NCBI RefSeq assembly: GCF_010093345.1
Contig: NZ_PDWT01000006.1
Coordinates: forward strand, 1 to 64,000
Length of the DNA: 64,000 nt
Origin: Pseudoxanthomonas yeongjuensis
GTDB lineage: Bacteria > Pseudomonadota > Gammaproteobacteria > Xanthomonadales > Xanthomonadaceae
Direction of reading: 5' to 3'
Shown here: positions 44,395 through 54,200 of the stretch, piece after piece
How the letters are laid out: every line of letters begins with the position of its first letter
How positions within the stretch are numbered: position 1 is the stretch's first letter
Position numbers and translations under genes: made by a program
The notes under the pieces: model-generated
What the model was told of the DNA's origin: nothing
Database searches by the model: none
Seen by the model: only the letters and a program-made list of their open reading frames with translations

Positions 44395-44488
44395 GGGAAT
44401 GCGACAATAGGAGTTCCGACGAGTCTAGCGCAGCCCGCCACGCTGCGGCCGGCGGACTTCCCCCCTGCTCAGCTGGAGTTGCACCGGA

Positions 44489-46606
44489 ATGTCGATTTCC
44501 CTGGCCGATGCGCGCTTCCAATGGCAACGCGCGCTGGGCCTGATCCGTCGCGGCATCAGCAGCCTGCGCACCCGTGGCTGGCGGGCGAGCTGGGACCGGC
44601 TGAAACGCCAGTTCCAGCGCGCGCCGCAGATGCAGCGCGCCGCGCTCTATTTCCCTGTCGAAGCGCCATTCGCGCCATTCGCGGTTCCCGACAGTCCCAC
44701 GCCGCGGGCCAGCATCATCATCCCGGTCTACAACCAGGCCGCGCACACCCCCGCCTGCCTGCGCGCTTTGGCCGAACACCCGCCGCTGGCCAGCTGCGAG
44801 ATCCTGGTCGTCGACGATGGCTCCAGCGACCAGACCGCGGAGTGGATGGCGCAGGTCTCCGGCCTGCATTTCCACCGGCGCGCGCGGAACGAAGGTTTCA
44901 TCGCCGCCTGCAACGATGGCGCGGAGCGCGCGCGCGGCGAGTTCCTGGTGTTCCTGAACAACGACACCGTGCCGCAGCCCGGCTGGCTCGATGCCCTGCT
45001 GGATACGTTCCGCTCGCATCCCGAGGCCGGCCTGGTCGGCGCGCAGTTGCTGTATCCGGACGGGCGCCTGCAGGAAGCCGGTGGGGTGGTGTTTTCCGAT
45101 GGCTCGGCCTGGAACTACGGACGCTTCGAATCCCCGCACGATCCGCGTTTCGCCAGTTTGCGCGCAGCCGACTATTGCTCGGGTGCGGCGATCGCGATCA
45201 GGCGCGAGCTGTTCCACTCGCTGGCCGGTTTCGATACCCGTTATGCGCCGGCGTATTACGAGGACACCGACCTCGCTTTCTCGGTGCGCGCCCGCGGCCA
45301 CGGCGTGCTGTACCAGCCGCGATCGCGCGTGGTCCACTTGGAAGGCATCACTTCCGGCACCGATACCAGCACCGGCGCCAAGGCTTATCAGGTACGCAAT
45401 CGCGAACGCTTCGCCGGGAAGTGGGGCGACGCCCTGGCGCGGCAACCCGCCCCGGACGCACTGCCCACGCCGGCCCTGCTGCATGCCGGACAGCGCCAGG
45501 TCCTGATCATCGATGCGATGACCCCGCGGCCGGATCACGATTCCGGCTCGCTGCGCCTGGTGAACCTGATGCGGTTGCTGCGCGAGGAAGGGATGCATGT
45601 CGTATTCCTGCCCTCCAACCGGCGCGACGATGGCCACTACACCACCGCCCTGCAGGCGCTCGGCGTGGAAACCTGGTACGCGCCGCATGCGCGCCGCCTG
45701 CCCGCCTGGCTGGCCGAGCACGGGCCGCGCTTCGATAGCGTGGTGCTCTGCCGGCACTACGTGGCCAGCGCATTCCTTCCGCTGGTCGCCAAGCATGCGC
45801 CCCAGGCGAAAGTGGTGTTCGACACCGTCGACCTGCATTACCTGCGCGAACGGCGGGGCGCGGAAATGAACCAGGACGAGGCGATGCTGCGCGCGTCCGA
45901 AATCACCCGAACCTCGGAACTGGCGGTGATGGCGCGCGCGGACGTGACCCTGGTGGTCAGCAGCGTGGAAAAGGAATGGCTGGCGCATGAAGCGCCGGGC
46001 CGGGCCGTGGAAGTGGTTTCCAACCTGCACCAGGTCGCCGGGCCGGGCCAGCCCTTCGCGCAGCGCAAGGACCTGGTCTTCGTTGGCGGTTTCCGTCATC
46101 CGCCGAACGTGGACGCCGTGGTCTGGTTCGCGCGCGAAGTGCTGCCCACCATCCGCGCGCGCTTGCCGGAGGTGGTGTTCCATTGCATCGGCAGCAATCC
46201 CTCCGATGCGGTGCTGGCCTTGTCCGCGCTGGACGGTGTCGTGGTCCACGGCCATGTCCCCGACCTGGTGCCGGCCATGGATGGCATGCGCATCGCGGTG
46301 GCGCCGCTGCGCTACGGCGCCGGGGTCAAGGGCAAGGTCAACCTGAGCATGGCCCACGGCCAGCCGGTGGTGGCGACGACCTGCGCGGTGGAAGGCATGC
46401 ATCTGCAGGGCGGCCGCGATGTGCTGGTCGCCGACGATGCGCAAGCGTTCGCCGAGGCGGTGGTTCGCCTGTACCAGGACGAGGAATTGTGGAACCAGTT
46501 GGCCCGCAGCGGCCTGGAGAACGTGGCCCGGCATTTCTCCCTGGATGCGGCGCGCGAGGTGGTGCGGCGGGGGTTTTTTGGGCGGGAGGCGGGGAGCAAG
46601 AAGTGA
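44489..46606 (+). CDS. Two-domain glycosyltransferase (GT2 + GT4-like fusion)
   Basis: The 705-residue product has an N-terminal GT2 domain (about 72-310) with 'ASIIIPVYNQ', 'VVDDGSSD' (D109-D110), 'FLNNDT' (157-160) and 'YYEDTDLAF'. A GT-B domain follows (about 345-695) with 'FVGGFRHPPNVDAV' and the donor-site 'RIAVAPLRYGAGVKGKVNLSMAHGQPVVATT'. Such fusions build O-antigen, capsule or exopolysaccharide. No other polysaccharide genes are adjacent, which is unusual. The stop codon (46604-46606) lies inside the first heptad repeat, so the last residues (G-S-K-K) may be repeat-derived. Confidence 0.9.
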   Translation: MSISLADARFQWQRALGLIRRGISSLRTRGWRASWDRLKRQFQRAPQMQRAALYFPVEAPFAPFAVPDSPTPRASIIIPVYNQAAHTPACLRALAEHPPLASCEILVVDDGSSDQTAEWMAQVSGLHFHRRARNEGFIAACNDGAERARGEFLVFLNNDTVPQPGWLDALLDTFRSHPEAGLVGAQLLYPDGRLQEAGGVVFSDGSAWNYGRFESPHDPRFASLRAADYCSGAAIAIRRELFHSLAGFDTRYAPAYYEDTDLAFSVRARGHGVLYQPRSRVVHLEGITSGTDTSTGAKAYQVRNRERFAGKWGDALARQPAPDALPTPALLHAGQRQVLIIDAMTPRPDHDSGSLRLVNLMRLLREEGMHVVFLPSNRRDDGHYTTALQALGVETWYAPHARRLPAWLAEHGPRFDSVVLCRHYVASAFLPLVAKHAPQAKVVFDTVDLHYLRERRGAEMNQDEAMLRASEITRTSELAVMARADVTLVVSSVEKEWLAHEAPGRAVEVVSNLHQVAGPGQPFAQRKDLVFVGGFRHPPNVDAVVWFAREVLPTIRARLPEVVFHCIGSNPSDAVLALSALDGVVVHGHVPDLVPAMDGMRIAVAPLRYGAGVKGKVNLSMAHGQPVVATTCAVEGMHLQGGRDVLVADDAQAFAEAVVRLYQDEELWNQLARSGLENVARHFSLDAAREVVRRGFFGREAGSKK

Positions 46607-46758
46607 GGAACGAGGAACGAGGAGTGAGGAACGAGGAACGAGGAACGAGGAGAGCGATAGCCTTCTCACTTCTCACTTCTCACTTCTCACTTCTCACTTC
46701 TCACTTCTCACTTCTCACTTCTCACTTCTCACTTCTCGTTCCTCGTTCCTCGTTCCTA
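46602..46758. repeat. Heptanucleotide tandem array, copy 3 (largest)
   Basis: The left half (46602-46651) is made of GAGGAAC and GAGTGAG type 7-mers. After a short spacer the right half has about nine TTCTCAC units, then TTCTCGT and CCTCGTT units to 46758. The halves face each other and could form a long imperfect hairpin. It separates the convergent glycosyltransferase and TPR-membrane-protein genes and contains the stop codon of the former. Confidence 0.88.
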
Positions 46759-46769
46759 GCTCCCCGCCC

Positions 46770-48347
46770 CTAATCGCCCCCAGCCTCCGCACTGCGCACC
46801 CGCGCGGCGAACTCGGCCAACCCTGGCGCACCCGCATCCAGGCCACGCGCTTCGCGCAGGGCTTCGGCGGCGAAGGCGACTTCGCCCGCCCCCAGCCGCT
46901 CGCCGCCCACCGCTAGCCATTTCTGCGCCAGCCGGCGACGCGCGTCGGACAATTGCGCATTGCCCGGCTCCAGGGTCTGCCAGGCGTCGTAGCAGGCGCG
47001 GGCGCGACGCACGCGGTTGCCACGCAGTTGTTCCTCGAAGCAGGAACGGGTGGCTGGCAGCAGACGGGCGGCAGCGCGCCTGACCTCGACATCGTCCGGT
47101 GCCAGCGACTGGGCCGCGCGGAGTTTGTCGTAGGCGCTTTCGCCCGGCGGCGTGAGCCAGTCGCCGCGCGCCTCGGCCTGTTCCATCGCGGCCAGCAGGA
47201 CCCGGCTGCGCCGTATCCGTTCGCGCGGCGGCATCGAGCTGGTCATCCGCGACTGCGATTGCCGGGCACGGGCCAGCGACTGGGCCGCCTCCTTCACCAC
47301 GGCTGCCCGTGGCGCGATTTCGCGGGCCAGCGCCAGCGACGCCTCGGCCTTGGCGAAATCGAAATCCGCCGCTTCGCGCACCGCTCGCTGCGCATAGGCG
47401 CTGGCCACGCGCTCGATGCCCTGTGCTGCCGCGGCGTCATCGGCCGACGCAGCCAGTACCAACCGATAGCCTGTCAATGCCCGATCCAGTCGCTGGCGCC
47501 GCAAATCGACATCGGCAAGCTGGCGTCGGTGCTCGATGGCGCGCGCCAGTTGCGCCTCCAGGCCAGGCAAATCGACATGCCCCGGATCGTAGCCGCGTGC
47601 CTGCGCGATCAAACTGGAACCACGCGCAAGATCGCCACCCGCCAGCGCCTGGCTCGCCTGCTGCAACCATTCCGACAAGGCGTCCTCGCGACCTTCCAGG
47701 GCCGCGGTCTGGTTGGGTTCCAGGACCAGCACGCGCTGGTACAGGGGCAACGCGATTCCCAGTTGTCCGTCCGCCTGCGCGGCCGCGGCCTCAGCCATCA
47801 GCACATCGATGCCGGCATGCGCGGCCTCGCCACGTCGCAGCTGATCGGCGACCGCGTCGGCAACGGCCCGGGGCACCTGCAGTTCCCGGGCCAGCGCGAG
47901 CGACTGCCGCGCGTCTTCGAAACGGTTCGCGCGGAGTTGCGCGCGCGCCTGCGCCAGTGCCGTTTCCGCGACCCGGCTCAAACCCGCGCGGGCCTCGCTG
48001 CGATCCGAGTCCAGGGCCAGCGCCGCCTCGAAACGCTGGCGCGCGCCGGTGCCGTCCGCGGCATTCAATTTGCCCTGTTTCAGGGCGATTTCCGCCTCGC
48101 CCAGCAAGCGCTGCACGCGCATGTCCGGCCACATCAGATTGGCCAGTGGTTGCCGGAACGCCACCACCGCCACGCCCGCCACCAGCATGATCGCCAGGGC
48201 CCAGCGCCAGTAACGACGATCCCGCCAGGCAGGTGGCGGGGATGGGCGCGCGGGCCGGCGGAATTCGACCTCCTGCAGCCAGTCCGCCACCGGTTCGACC
48301 CGGTCGCCAGGCGACTTGCCGGACTGATTGTCGGGAGTTCGGATCAC
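46770..48347 (-). CDS. Membrane-anchored TPR-like repeat protein
   Basis: This is a 525-residue protein with a charged N-terminal cytoplasmic segment and a single transmembrane helix near 46-66. About 430 residues of Ala/Arg-rich helical repeats follow, resembling degenerate tetratricopeptide units ('AEIALKQGKLN', 'LPLYQRVLVLEPNQTAAL', 'ALTGYRLVLAASADDA'). No Met precedes the helix, so a GTG at 48347 is the probable start, 17 nt after the relA stop. I do not recognise a named family. A periplasmic scaffold role is inference. Confidence 0.75.
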   Translation of the reverse strand: MIRTPDNQSGKSPGDRVEPVADWLQEVEFRRPARPSPPPAWRDRRYWRWALAIMLVAGVAVVAFRQPLANLMWPDMRVQRLLGEAEIALKQGKLNAADGTGARQRFEAALALDSDRSEARAGLSRVAETALAQARAQLRANRFEDARQSLALARELQVPRAVADAVADQLRRGEAAHAGIDVLMAEAAAAQADGQLGIALPLYQRVLVLEPNQTAALEGREDALSEWLQQASQALAGGDLARGSSLIAQARGYDPGHVDLPGLEAQLARAIEHRRQLADVDLRRQRLDRALTGYRLVLAASADDAAAAQGIERVASAYAQRAVREAADFDFAKAEASLALAREIAPRAAVVKEAAQSLARARQSQSRMTSSMPPRERIRRSRVLLAAMEQAEARGDWLTPPGESAYDKLRAAQSLAPDDVEVRRAAARLLPATRSCFEEQLRGNRVRRARACYDAWQTLEPGNAQLSDARRRLAQKWLAVGGERLGAGEVAFAAEALREARGLDAGAPGLAEFAARVRSAEAGGD

Positions 48348-48364
48348 CGCGACAGGATAATCGC

Positions 48365-50536
48365 TCAGCCTGAACGTCGCGCTTCCTCGACCCCGGGCAG
48401 CGCATCGAGCTTGCCGAGCAGGGTCGACAACTGGCCGTAGTCGGTGACCTTCAGGCGCAGGCGCAGCAGCACGTGGCCACTGCCGCGCACGTTGTCGCTC
48501 TGGATGTCGGTGACATTGGCGTCTTCCTGCGCGATCAGCGTGGTGATGTCCTTGAGCAGGCTCTTGCGATCCAGCGCGCGGATCTGCACATCGACCTCGT
48601 AACCGCCGCCGGCCACGCCCCATTCCACCGGCAGCACCCGTTGCGGACTGGCCGCGGCCAGGCGCAGCAGCGAAGCGCAGTTGGCGCGATGCACGGTGAT
48701 GCCGCGGCCGCGGGTCAGGTAACCGGCGATGGCTTCGCCAGGCACCGGCTGGCAGCAACGCGCCAACTGCACCAGCAGGTTGCCCACGCCCTGCACGGTG
48801 AACTTCGAGCGTGAATTCGAGCGGGAAGGCGTCGGCGGACGCTTCGGCAGGTGTCGCGCGAGGGCGGCCGGCGCGGGTTCGCTGGCGGCGCGCTGTTCCT
48901 CATGCAGGGCGCGGCCGATCTGGCTGGGGCCAACGTCGCCCAGGGCAATCTGGATATAGAGGTCGTCGATGCTTTCGGCGTGGAATTTCTTCGCCATCGG
49001 CGCCAGGTCGGCGTGATGCAGGCCCAGGCGCTTGAGTTCGCGCTCCAGCACCTCGCGGCCGGCCTGCACATTGCGGGCGCGATCCAGCTTGTGGAACCAG
49101 GCCCGCACCTTGTCGCGCGCGCGGCCGCTGGCGAGGAAGGCATTGCTGGCCAGCAGCCAGTCGCGGCGCGGCTCGCCGGTTTTCGCGGTCATGATTTCCA
49201 CGCGGTCGCCGCTGCGCAACTGGTGGCTGAGCGGCACGATGCGGCCGTTGACCTTGGCCCCGCGGGTGCGGTGCCCGACCATGGTGTGCACGTGATAGGC
49301 GAAATCGAGCACGGTTCCGCCCTGCGGCAGGTCGATGACCTCGCCCTTGGGCGTCAGCGTGTAAATGCGTTCCTCGGCGAGCTGAGCGTCGAGTTCGCCG
49401 GCCAGGCCAACTCCTTCCTCGCGCCCGCCTTCGCCACTGGGTTCCAGCAACTGCCGCATCCACGCGATCTTGCGGTCGAAGGCCTTGTCGCCGCCCTTGC
49501 CGCCTTCCTTGTAGCGCCAGTGCGCGGCCACGCCGAGTTCCGCCTGGGCATGCATTTCGTGGGTGCGGATCTGCACTTCCAGGGTGCGTCCTTCCGGTCC
49601 GATCACCGCGGTATGCAGGGAACGGTAGTCGTTGGGCTTGGGACGGGCGATGTAGTCGTCAAACTCGCTGGGTATCGGCAACCACAAGGCATGGACCAGA
49701 CCCAGCGCGGCGTAGCAGGCACCGACGTCGTCCACGGCCACGCGCACCGCGCGCAGGTCGTAGAGTTCCTCCATCGCCAACTGCTTCTTCTGCATCTTCC
49801 GCCAGATGCTGTAGATGTGCTTCGGCCGTCCGCTGATATCGGCGGCAATGCCATGTTCACCCAGCGTCTCGCGCAGCGTGGTCGTCACCGCGGCGATGTA
49901 GCGCTCGCGGCCGGTGCGTTTCTCGTCCAGTTGCTGCGCGATCTGGCGGTAGGTTTCCGGCTCCAGGTAACGGAAGGCCAGGTCCTCCAGTTCCCACTTC
50001 AACTGCCAGATGCCCAGCCGGTTGGCCAGCGGCGCATGGATGTCGCGGGTCAGCTGGGCCAGCAGGCGCCGCTCCGCGGCCGGCAATTTGCCCGCGGCGC
50101 GCATCCGCGCCAGTTGTCTGGCCAGCAGGATCGGGACCACCCGCAGGTCGTTGACGATGGCCAGCAACAGCCGGCGCAGGCCTTCGTTGTTGCCGGCGAT
50201 CTCGCGCTCGGCGTGCAGCGCCCAGACCTGTGCGGCTGCGTTCTGCCCATCCAGCAAGCCGGTGACGCCGGTGTTTTTCGCGAGCTGCGCCTTCAATGCC
50301 GGTTGCAGGCCGGGGAGACCGAACAACAGGGCCGCCAGCAGCACATCCGCCTCGGCCGACAACCCGGCCAGCGCTTCCAGCGTATCGATCAGCACCGGCC
50401 ACGGATCCGGCATGCCCGCCGTCGCGTCCCCGGCCGTCGCTGCGTCGGCGATGGCCGCGCGCATCGACGGCGACAACGCTTCGGCTGAACGGGACTGCAG
50501 CCAGGTTTGCAGCGGGGCGGTGGATGGGGCGTTCAA
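48365..50536 (-). CDS. relA: (p)ppGpp synthetase RelA
   Basis: This 723-residue long RSH protein has an N-terminal HD region that lacks the catalytic H-D-x-x-E-D: the matching stretch reads 'LLAALLFGLPG'. Hydrolase activity is thus lost, as in RelA. The synthetase domain (about 225-350) has 'GRPKHIYSIWRKMQKK' and 'PKPNDYRSLHTAV'. TGS ('IYTLTPKGEVIDLPQGGTVLDFAY') is near 400, the Cys-containing zinc-finger region near 605-640 and the C-terminal ACT domain at about 650-720. It makes ppGpp on ribosomes carrying uncharged tRNA. Confidence 0.95.
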   Translation of the reverse strand: MNAPSTAPLQTWLQSRSAEALSPSMRAAIADAATAGDATAGMPDPWPVLIDTLEALAGLSAEADVLLAALLFGLPGLQPALKAQLAKNTGVTGLLDGQNAAAQVWALHAEREIAGNNEGLRRLLLAIVNDLRVVPILLARQLARMRAAGKLPAAERRLLAQLTRDIHAPLANRLGIWQLKWELEDLAFRYLEPETYRQIAQQLDEKRTGRERYIAAVTTTLRETLGEHGIAADISGRPKHIYSIWRKMQKKQLAMEELYDLRAVRVAVDDVGACYAALGLVHALWLPIPSEFDDYIARPKPNDYRSLHTAVIGPEGRTLEVQIRTHEMHAQAELGVAAHWRYKEGGKGGDKAFDRKIAWMRQLLEPSGEGGREEGVGLAGELDAQLAEERIYTLTPKGEVIDLPQGGTVLDFAYHVHTMVGHRTRGAKVNGRIVPLSHQLRSGDRVEIMTAKTGEPRRDWLLASNAFLASGRARDKVRAWFHKLDRARNVQAGREVLERELKRLGLHHADLAPMAKKFHAESIDDLYIQIALGDVGPSQIGRALHEEQRAASEPAPAALARHLPKRPPTPSRSNSRSKFTVQGVGNLLVQLARCCQPVPGEAIAGYLTRGRGITVHRANCASLLRLAAASPQRVLPVEWGVAGGGYEVDVQIRALDRKSLLKDITTLIAQEDANVTDIQSDNVRGSGHVLLRLRLKVTDYGQLSTLLGKLDALPGVEEARRSG

Positions 50537-50594
50537 GGGATCGATTTCCAGAAGATGTGACTACACTAGCGGCCTTGCGCCCGGAGGAACAACC

Positions 50595-51104
50595 ATGAAA
50601 TCGCTACGCATCCCGCTCGCCATGCTGATGTTCGCGCTTGCGCCGCTTGCCTGGGCCCAGCCATCGGCCCCGCTGACCGCCAATGTCGAGCAGCAGATGA
50701 GCGCCGACGAGTTCAAGGCCGCCGGCTTGGACAAGCTGAGCGCGCAGGAACTGGCCGCGCTCAATGCCTGGCTGCAGCACAAGGTGGTGCAGGAAACCAC
50801 CAAGGCGGTCGAGGTGGCGAAGGAAGAGGGACGCAAGGAAGTCAAGGAGATCAATCGCGGCTTCTTCGATTTCGGCTCCAGCGAAGCGATCGAGAGCGCG
50901 CTGGTCGGCGAATTCAACGGTTTCGCCAAGGGCAGGAAGTACACCCTGGAGAACGGCCAGGTCTGGGAGCAGATCGAGCCCGCTTCGCTGGACGGCGTGC
51001 GCCGGACCAACCCCAAGGTGTCGATCAAGCCCGGCATGTTCAACAACTGGTTCATGCGCATCGACGGCTACAACACCGCAGCCAAGGTGCGCCGCATCAA
51101 ATAA
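50595..51104 (+). CDS. Secreted conserved protein of unknown function
   Basis: This 169-residue protein has a signal peptide (residues 1-21, cleaved after A-W-A). An Ala/Glu-rich helix (about 45-85) and a C-terminal beta-rich region follow, with 'GRKYTLENGQVWEQIEPASL' and 'NWFMRIDGYNTAAKVRRIK'. The C-terminal part looks like a small SH3- or OB-like barrel, but I cannot name the family. GGAGGA lies 8 nt upstream of the ATG. It is divergent from relA, with a 58-bp gap. Confidence 0.8.
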   Translation: MKSLRIPLAMLMFALAPLAWAQPSAPLTANVEQQMSADEFKAAGLDKLSAQELAALNAWLQHKVVQETTKAVEVAKEEGRKEVKEINRGFFDFGSSEAIESALVGEFNGFAKGRKYTLENGQVWEQIEPASLDGVRRTNPKVSIKPGMFNNWFMRIDGYNTAAKVRRIK

Positions 51105-51128
51105 CGACCGGCAGCGAGAAGATCACCC

Positions 51129-51202
51129 GTAGGAGCGGGCCTTGCCCGCGATGCTCTTGCCCGAATGTTCGATAAGGCATCGCGGGCAAGGCCCGCTCCT
51201 AC
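51129..51202. repeat. REP-like palindromic element, copy 4 (perfect arms)
   Basis: The 26-bp arms 51129-51154 and 51177-51202 are perfectly complementary, with GTAGGAGC...GCTCCTAC ends. This copy lacks the GTCCCC side palindrome. It lies between convergent genes and ends 3 nt before the hrpA stop codon. Confidence 0.88.
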
Positions 51203-51205
51203 AAG

Positions 51206-54200
51206 TCAGCGCAGCGCCTGCAGGCGTTGCGCGAGTTTCTTCGGCGAAATCCCGCCGCGCGCGCCCAGCTCCTGGGCGAACATCGAGACCCGCAGTTCCT
51301 CCAGGTCCCAGCGCAGCGCCTGCCATTCCGGGCTTTGGCGCTTGCCCGATTCGCGATCCAGCGCATCGATGAAGGGCTGCAGTTCCAGCAGGCGGGCCTG
51401 GTCGCGGGTGGGATCGCGCAGCGCCCGTTCGGCGCGCAGGCGCATCGCCTTCAGGTAGCGCGGAAACTGGGCCAGCGCCGCGGCGGGGGTGTCGCGCAGG
51501 AAACCGGCGTGGACCAGCGCCGCGAGTTGCCGGCGCAGGTCGTCGAGGTTGCCGCCGGCCCAGCCCATCAGCGGCGATTCCAGTTGCGGCTTGAGTTCGG
51601 CCACGGCGGAAAGGATGGATTCGGCCAGCTTCAGCCGCTCCATCGCTTCGCCGAACAATCGCCGGCCTGCGCTTTCGCGTCGCTGCTCGAAGGCTTCGCG
51701 ATCGCGGATGTCGCCCAGTCCCTCGGCCAGCAGCGCATTCATCGCCGCTTCAACCAGGTCGCCGCGCAGGCGCTCCTGCGATTCGATCGCGGCGTACAGC
51801 AGGCCGGTCTTCGGCGAAACCGGCAGCTGCTTGCGCGCGCTCTTGGCCTTGTCGGCCAATGCGATCTCCAGCAGGCGGCGAACGCCTTGCGGATGGTTGG
51901 CATCGGCTTCGCCGCGGTCGGCGAAGACGCGCAGGGAAACCGCTTCGCCTTCATCGACCAGCGCCGGATAGGCCGGCACCCCGGCTTCGCCCGGCACCTG
52001 CAGCGGAACCGGCGCGGAAGGGAATTCACGCAATCCTTCGGCCGCGAGCTCCCGGCCCGCACGCGCGGCGAAGGCGTTGCCCGCGCGTTCGCCGAAACGC
52101 GCGCGCAATCCGTCGAGGTCGCGCGACTCGGCCAGCACCTTGCCGTCGGAGTCGCGCAGGCGCAGGTTCATGCGCAGGTGCGGTTCGATGCCCGCTTCGT
52201 CGAAATCCAGGGCAGCGACCGCGGCGCCGGTGGTGCGGGAAAGGAACCGGGCGAGTTCGCCGCGCACATCGTCGGCACCCGCCTTGGGAAACGCCTCGGC
52301 GAAGGCGCGGCCGAAATCCGGCGCCGGTACGTAGTTGCGCCGCATCGCCTTGGGCAGGCTGCGGATCAGTCCGGCGGCCTTGTCGGCGACGAAGCCCGGC
52401 GCCAGCCACGACAGGCGCGCGGCATCCAGCGCGTTGAGCAGGTGGATCGGCACTTCCAGGGTCACGCCGTCGTCGGCCGCGCCGGGTTCGAATTTGTAAT
52501 GCAACGCGAGACGCGCGTCGCCGAGCGGGAAATATTTCGGAAACCGGTCCTCCTCGCTACCCTCGCCCGGCAACAGGTCGAGCAGCGACCAGTGCAGCGC
52601 GTGGCGCGCTTCCGGCGCCAGTTTCTTGTGCCAGGCATCCAGTCCGGCGGCGGAATGCAGGTCGGAGGGAATGCGGTCCAGGTACCAGCGCGCCTGCCAG
52701 TCCTCGTCGGCGACGATGCCGGCGCGACGCAGCTTGGCTTCCTCTTCGCGCGCCTGCTCCAGGGTCCTCAGGTTGTCGGCGACGAAGCTGGCGCGGGTAT
52801 TGATCTCGCCGGTCACCAGCGCCTGGCGCACGAAGATCTCGTGCGATTCCTGCGGCGCGATGCGCCCGTAATGCACCGGCTTCTTCGGCGCCAGCACCAG
52901 GCCGAACAGGCTGATCTGTTCCGAGGCCAGCACATGGCCCTGCGCGCGCGACCAGTGCGGATCGAAATGCTTGCGCGCCAGCAGGTGCGGCAATTCGGCG
53001 ATCACCCAGTCGGGCTCGATCGCGGCGTTGGTCATGCCCCAGACGCGCGCGGTGTCGAGCAGGGTCGCGCTCAACACCCATGCCGGCGGCTTCTTCGCCA
53101 GCGTCGAGCCCGGGAACAGGTGATAACGACGCTGGCGCGGAGCGAGGAAGTCGCCCTTTTCGGTCTTGTGCCCGACCTGGGTCGGCAGGCCGGCGAGCAA
53201 CGCGCGATGCAGGGCGATGTAGGAACGAGTGGAGAGGAACGAGGAACGAGTATCTGCATCCGCGCCCTTGCCTTCTCTCGTTCCTCGTTCCTCCCCACTC
53301 GTTTCTAGCTCCTCCCATCCCAGCTCCCCGCACAACACCAACAACTGCCGATGCAGCTCGCGCCATTCGCGCATGCGCAGGAAACCGAGGAAGTGGCGTT
53401 CGCACCAGTCGCGCAGTTTCGACTGGGTCAGTTCCTCGTGCGCATCGCGGTAGGCCTGCCACAGCTTGAGGATGCCGATGAATTCGGATTTCTGGTCGGC
53501 GAACTTCGCATGCGCGTGGTCGGCGGCCTCGCGCGCTTCCGGCGGGCGTTCGCGCGGATCCTGGATGCCGAGGAACGAGGCGATCACGGTCATCTCGCGC
53601 AACGAGCCATTGCCGTGCGCGGCGACCAGCATGCGCGCCAGCTTCACGTCGACCGGCAGCCGCGCCATATGCCTGCCGATGGCGGTGAGTTTCCTGTCCT
53701 TGTCGACCGCGCCGAGTTCGCCCAGCTGCTGCCAGCCATCGGCGATCGCGCGCTCGTCCGGCGGTTCCAGGAACGGGAAATCCTCGATTCGGCCCAGGCC
53801 TAATGAAAGCATGCGCAGGATCACACCGCTCAGACTGGAACGCCGGATCTCCGGATCGGTGAACTCTGACCTCGACTCGAAATCGGCTTCCGCGTACAGC
53901 CGGTAGCAGATGCCATCGGAAATGCGTCCGCAGCGGCCCTTGCGCTGGTTGGCGCTGGCCTGGGACACCGGTTCGATGTGCAGGCGATCGAGTTTCTGCC
54001 GCGGGCTGTAGCGCTTGACCCGCGCATAGCCGGGATCGACCACGTACTTGATCCGCGGCACGGTCAACGAGGTCTCGGCGACGTTGGTGGCCAGCACCAG
54101 GCGGCGTTTCGGCCCGGGATTGAAGACCTTGTCCTGGTCGCGCGCGGACAGCCGCGCATACAGCGGAGTGACTTCGGTCTCGCGGTACTTGCGCCGTTCC

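Noticed and set aside
41053-46669. Long opposing frames of about 1561 residues (plus) and 994 residues (minus) around mrcB and the glycosyltransferase
   Set aside because: Both run across several unrelated real genes and the intergenic region; they are stop-poor shadows of high-GC coding DNA.
46602-46758. A CRISPR array
   Set aside because: The repeat unit is 7 bp without unique spacers, and no cas genes are present. It is a tandem heptad array.
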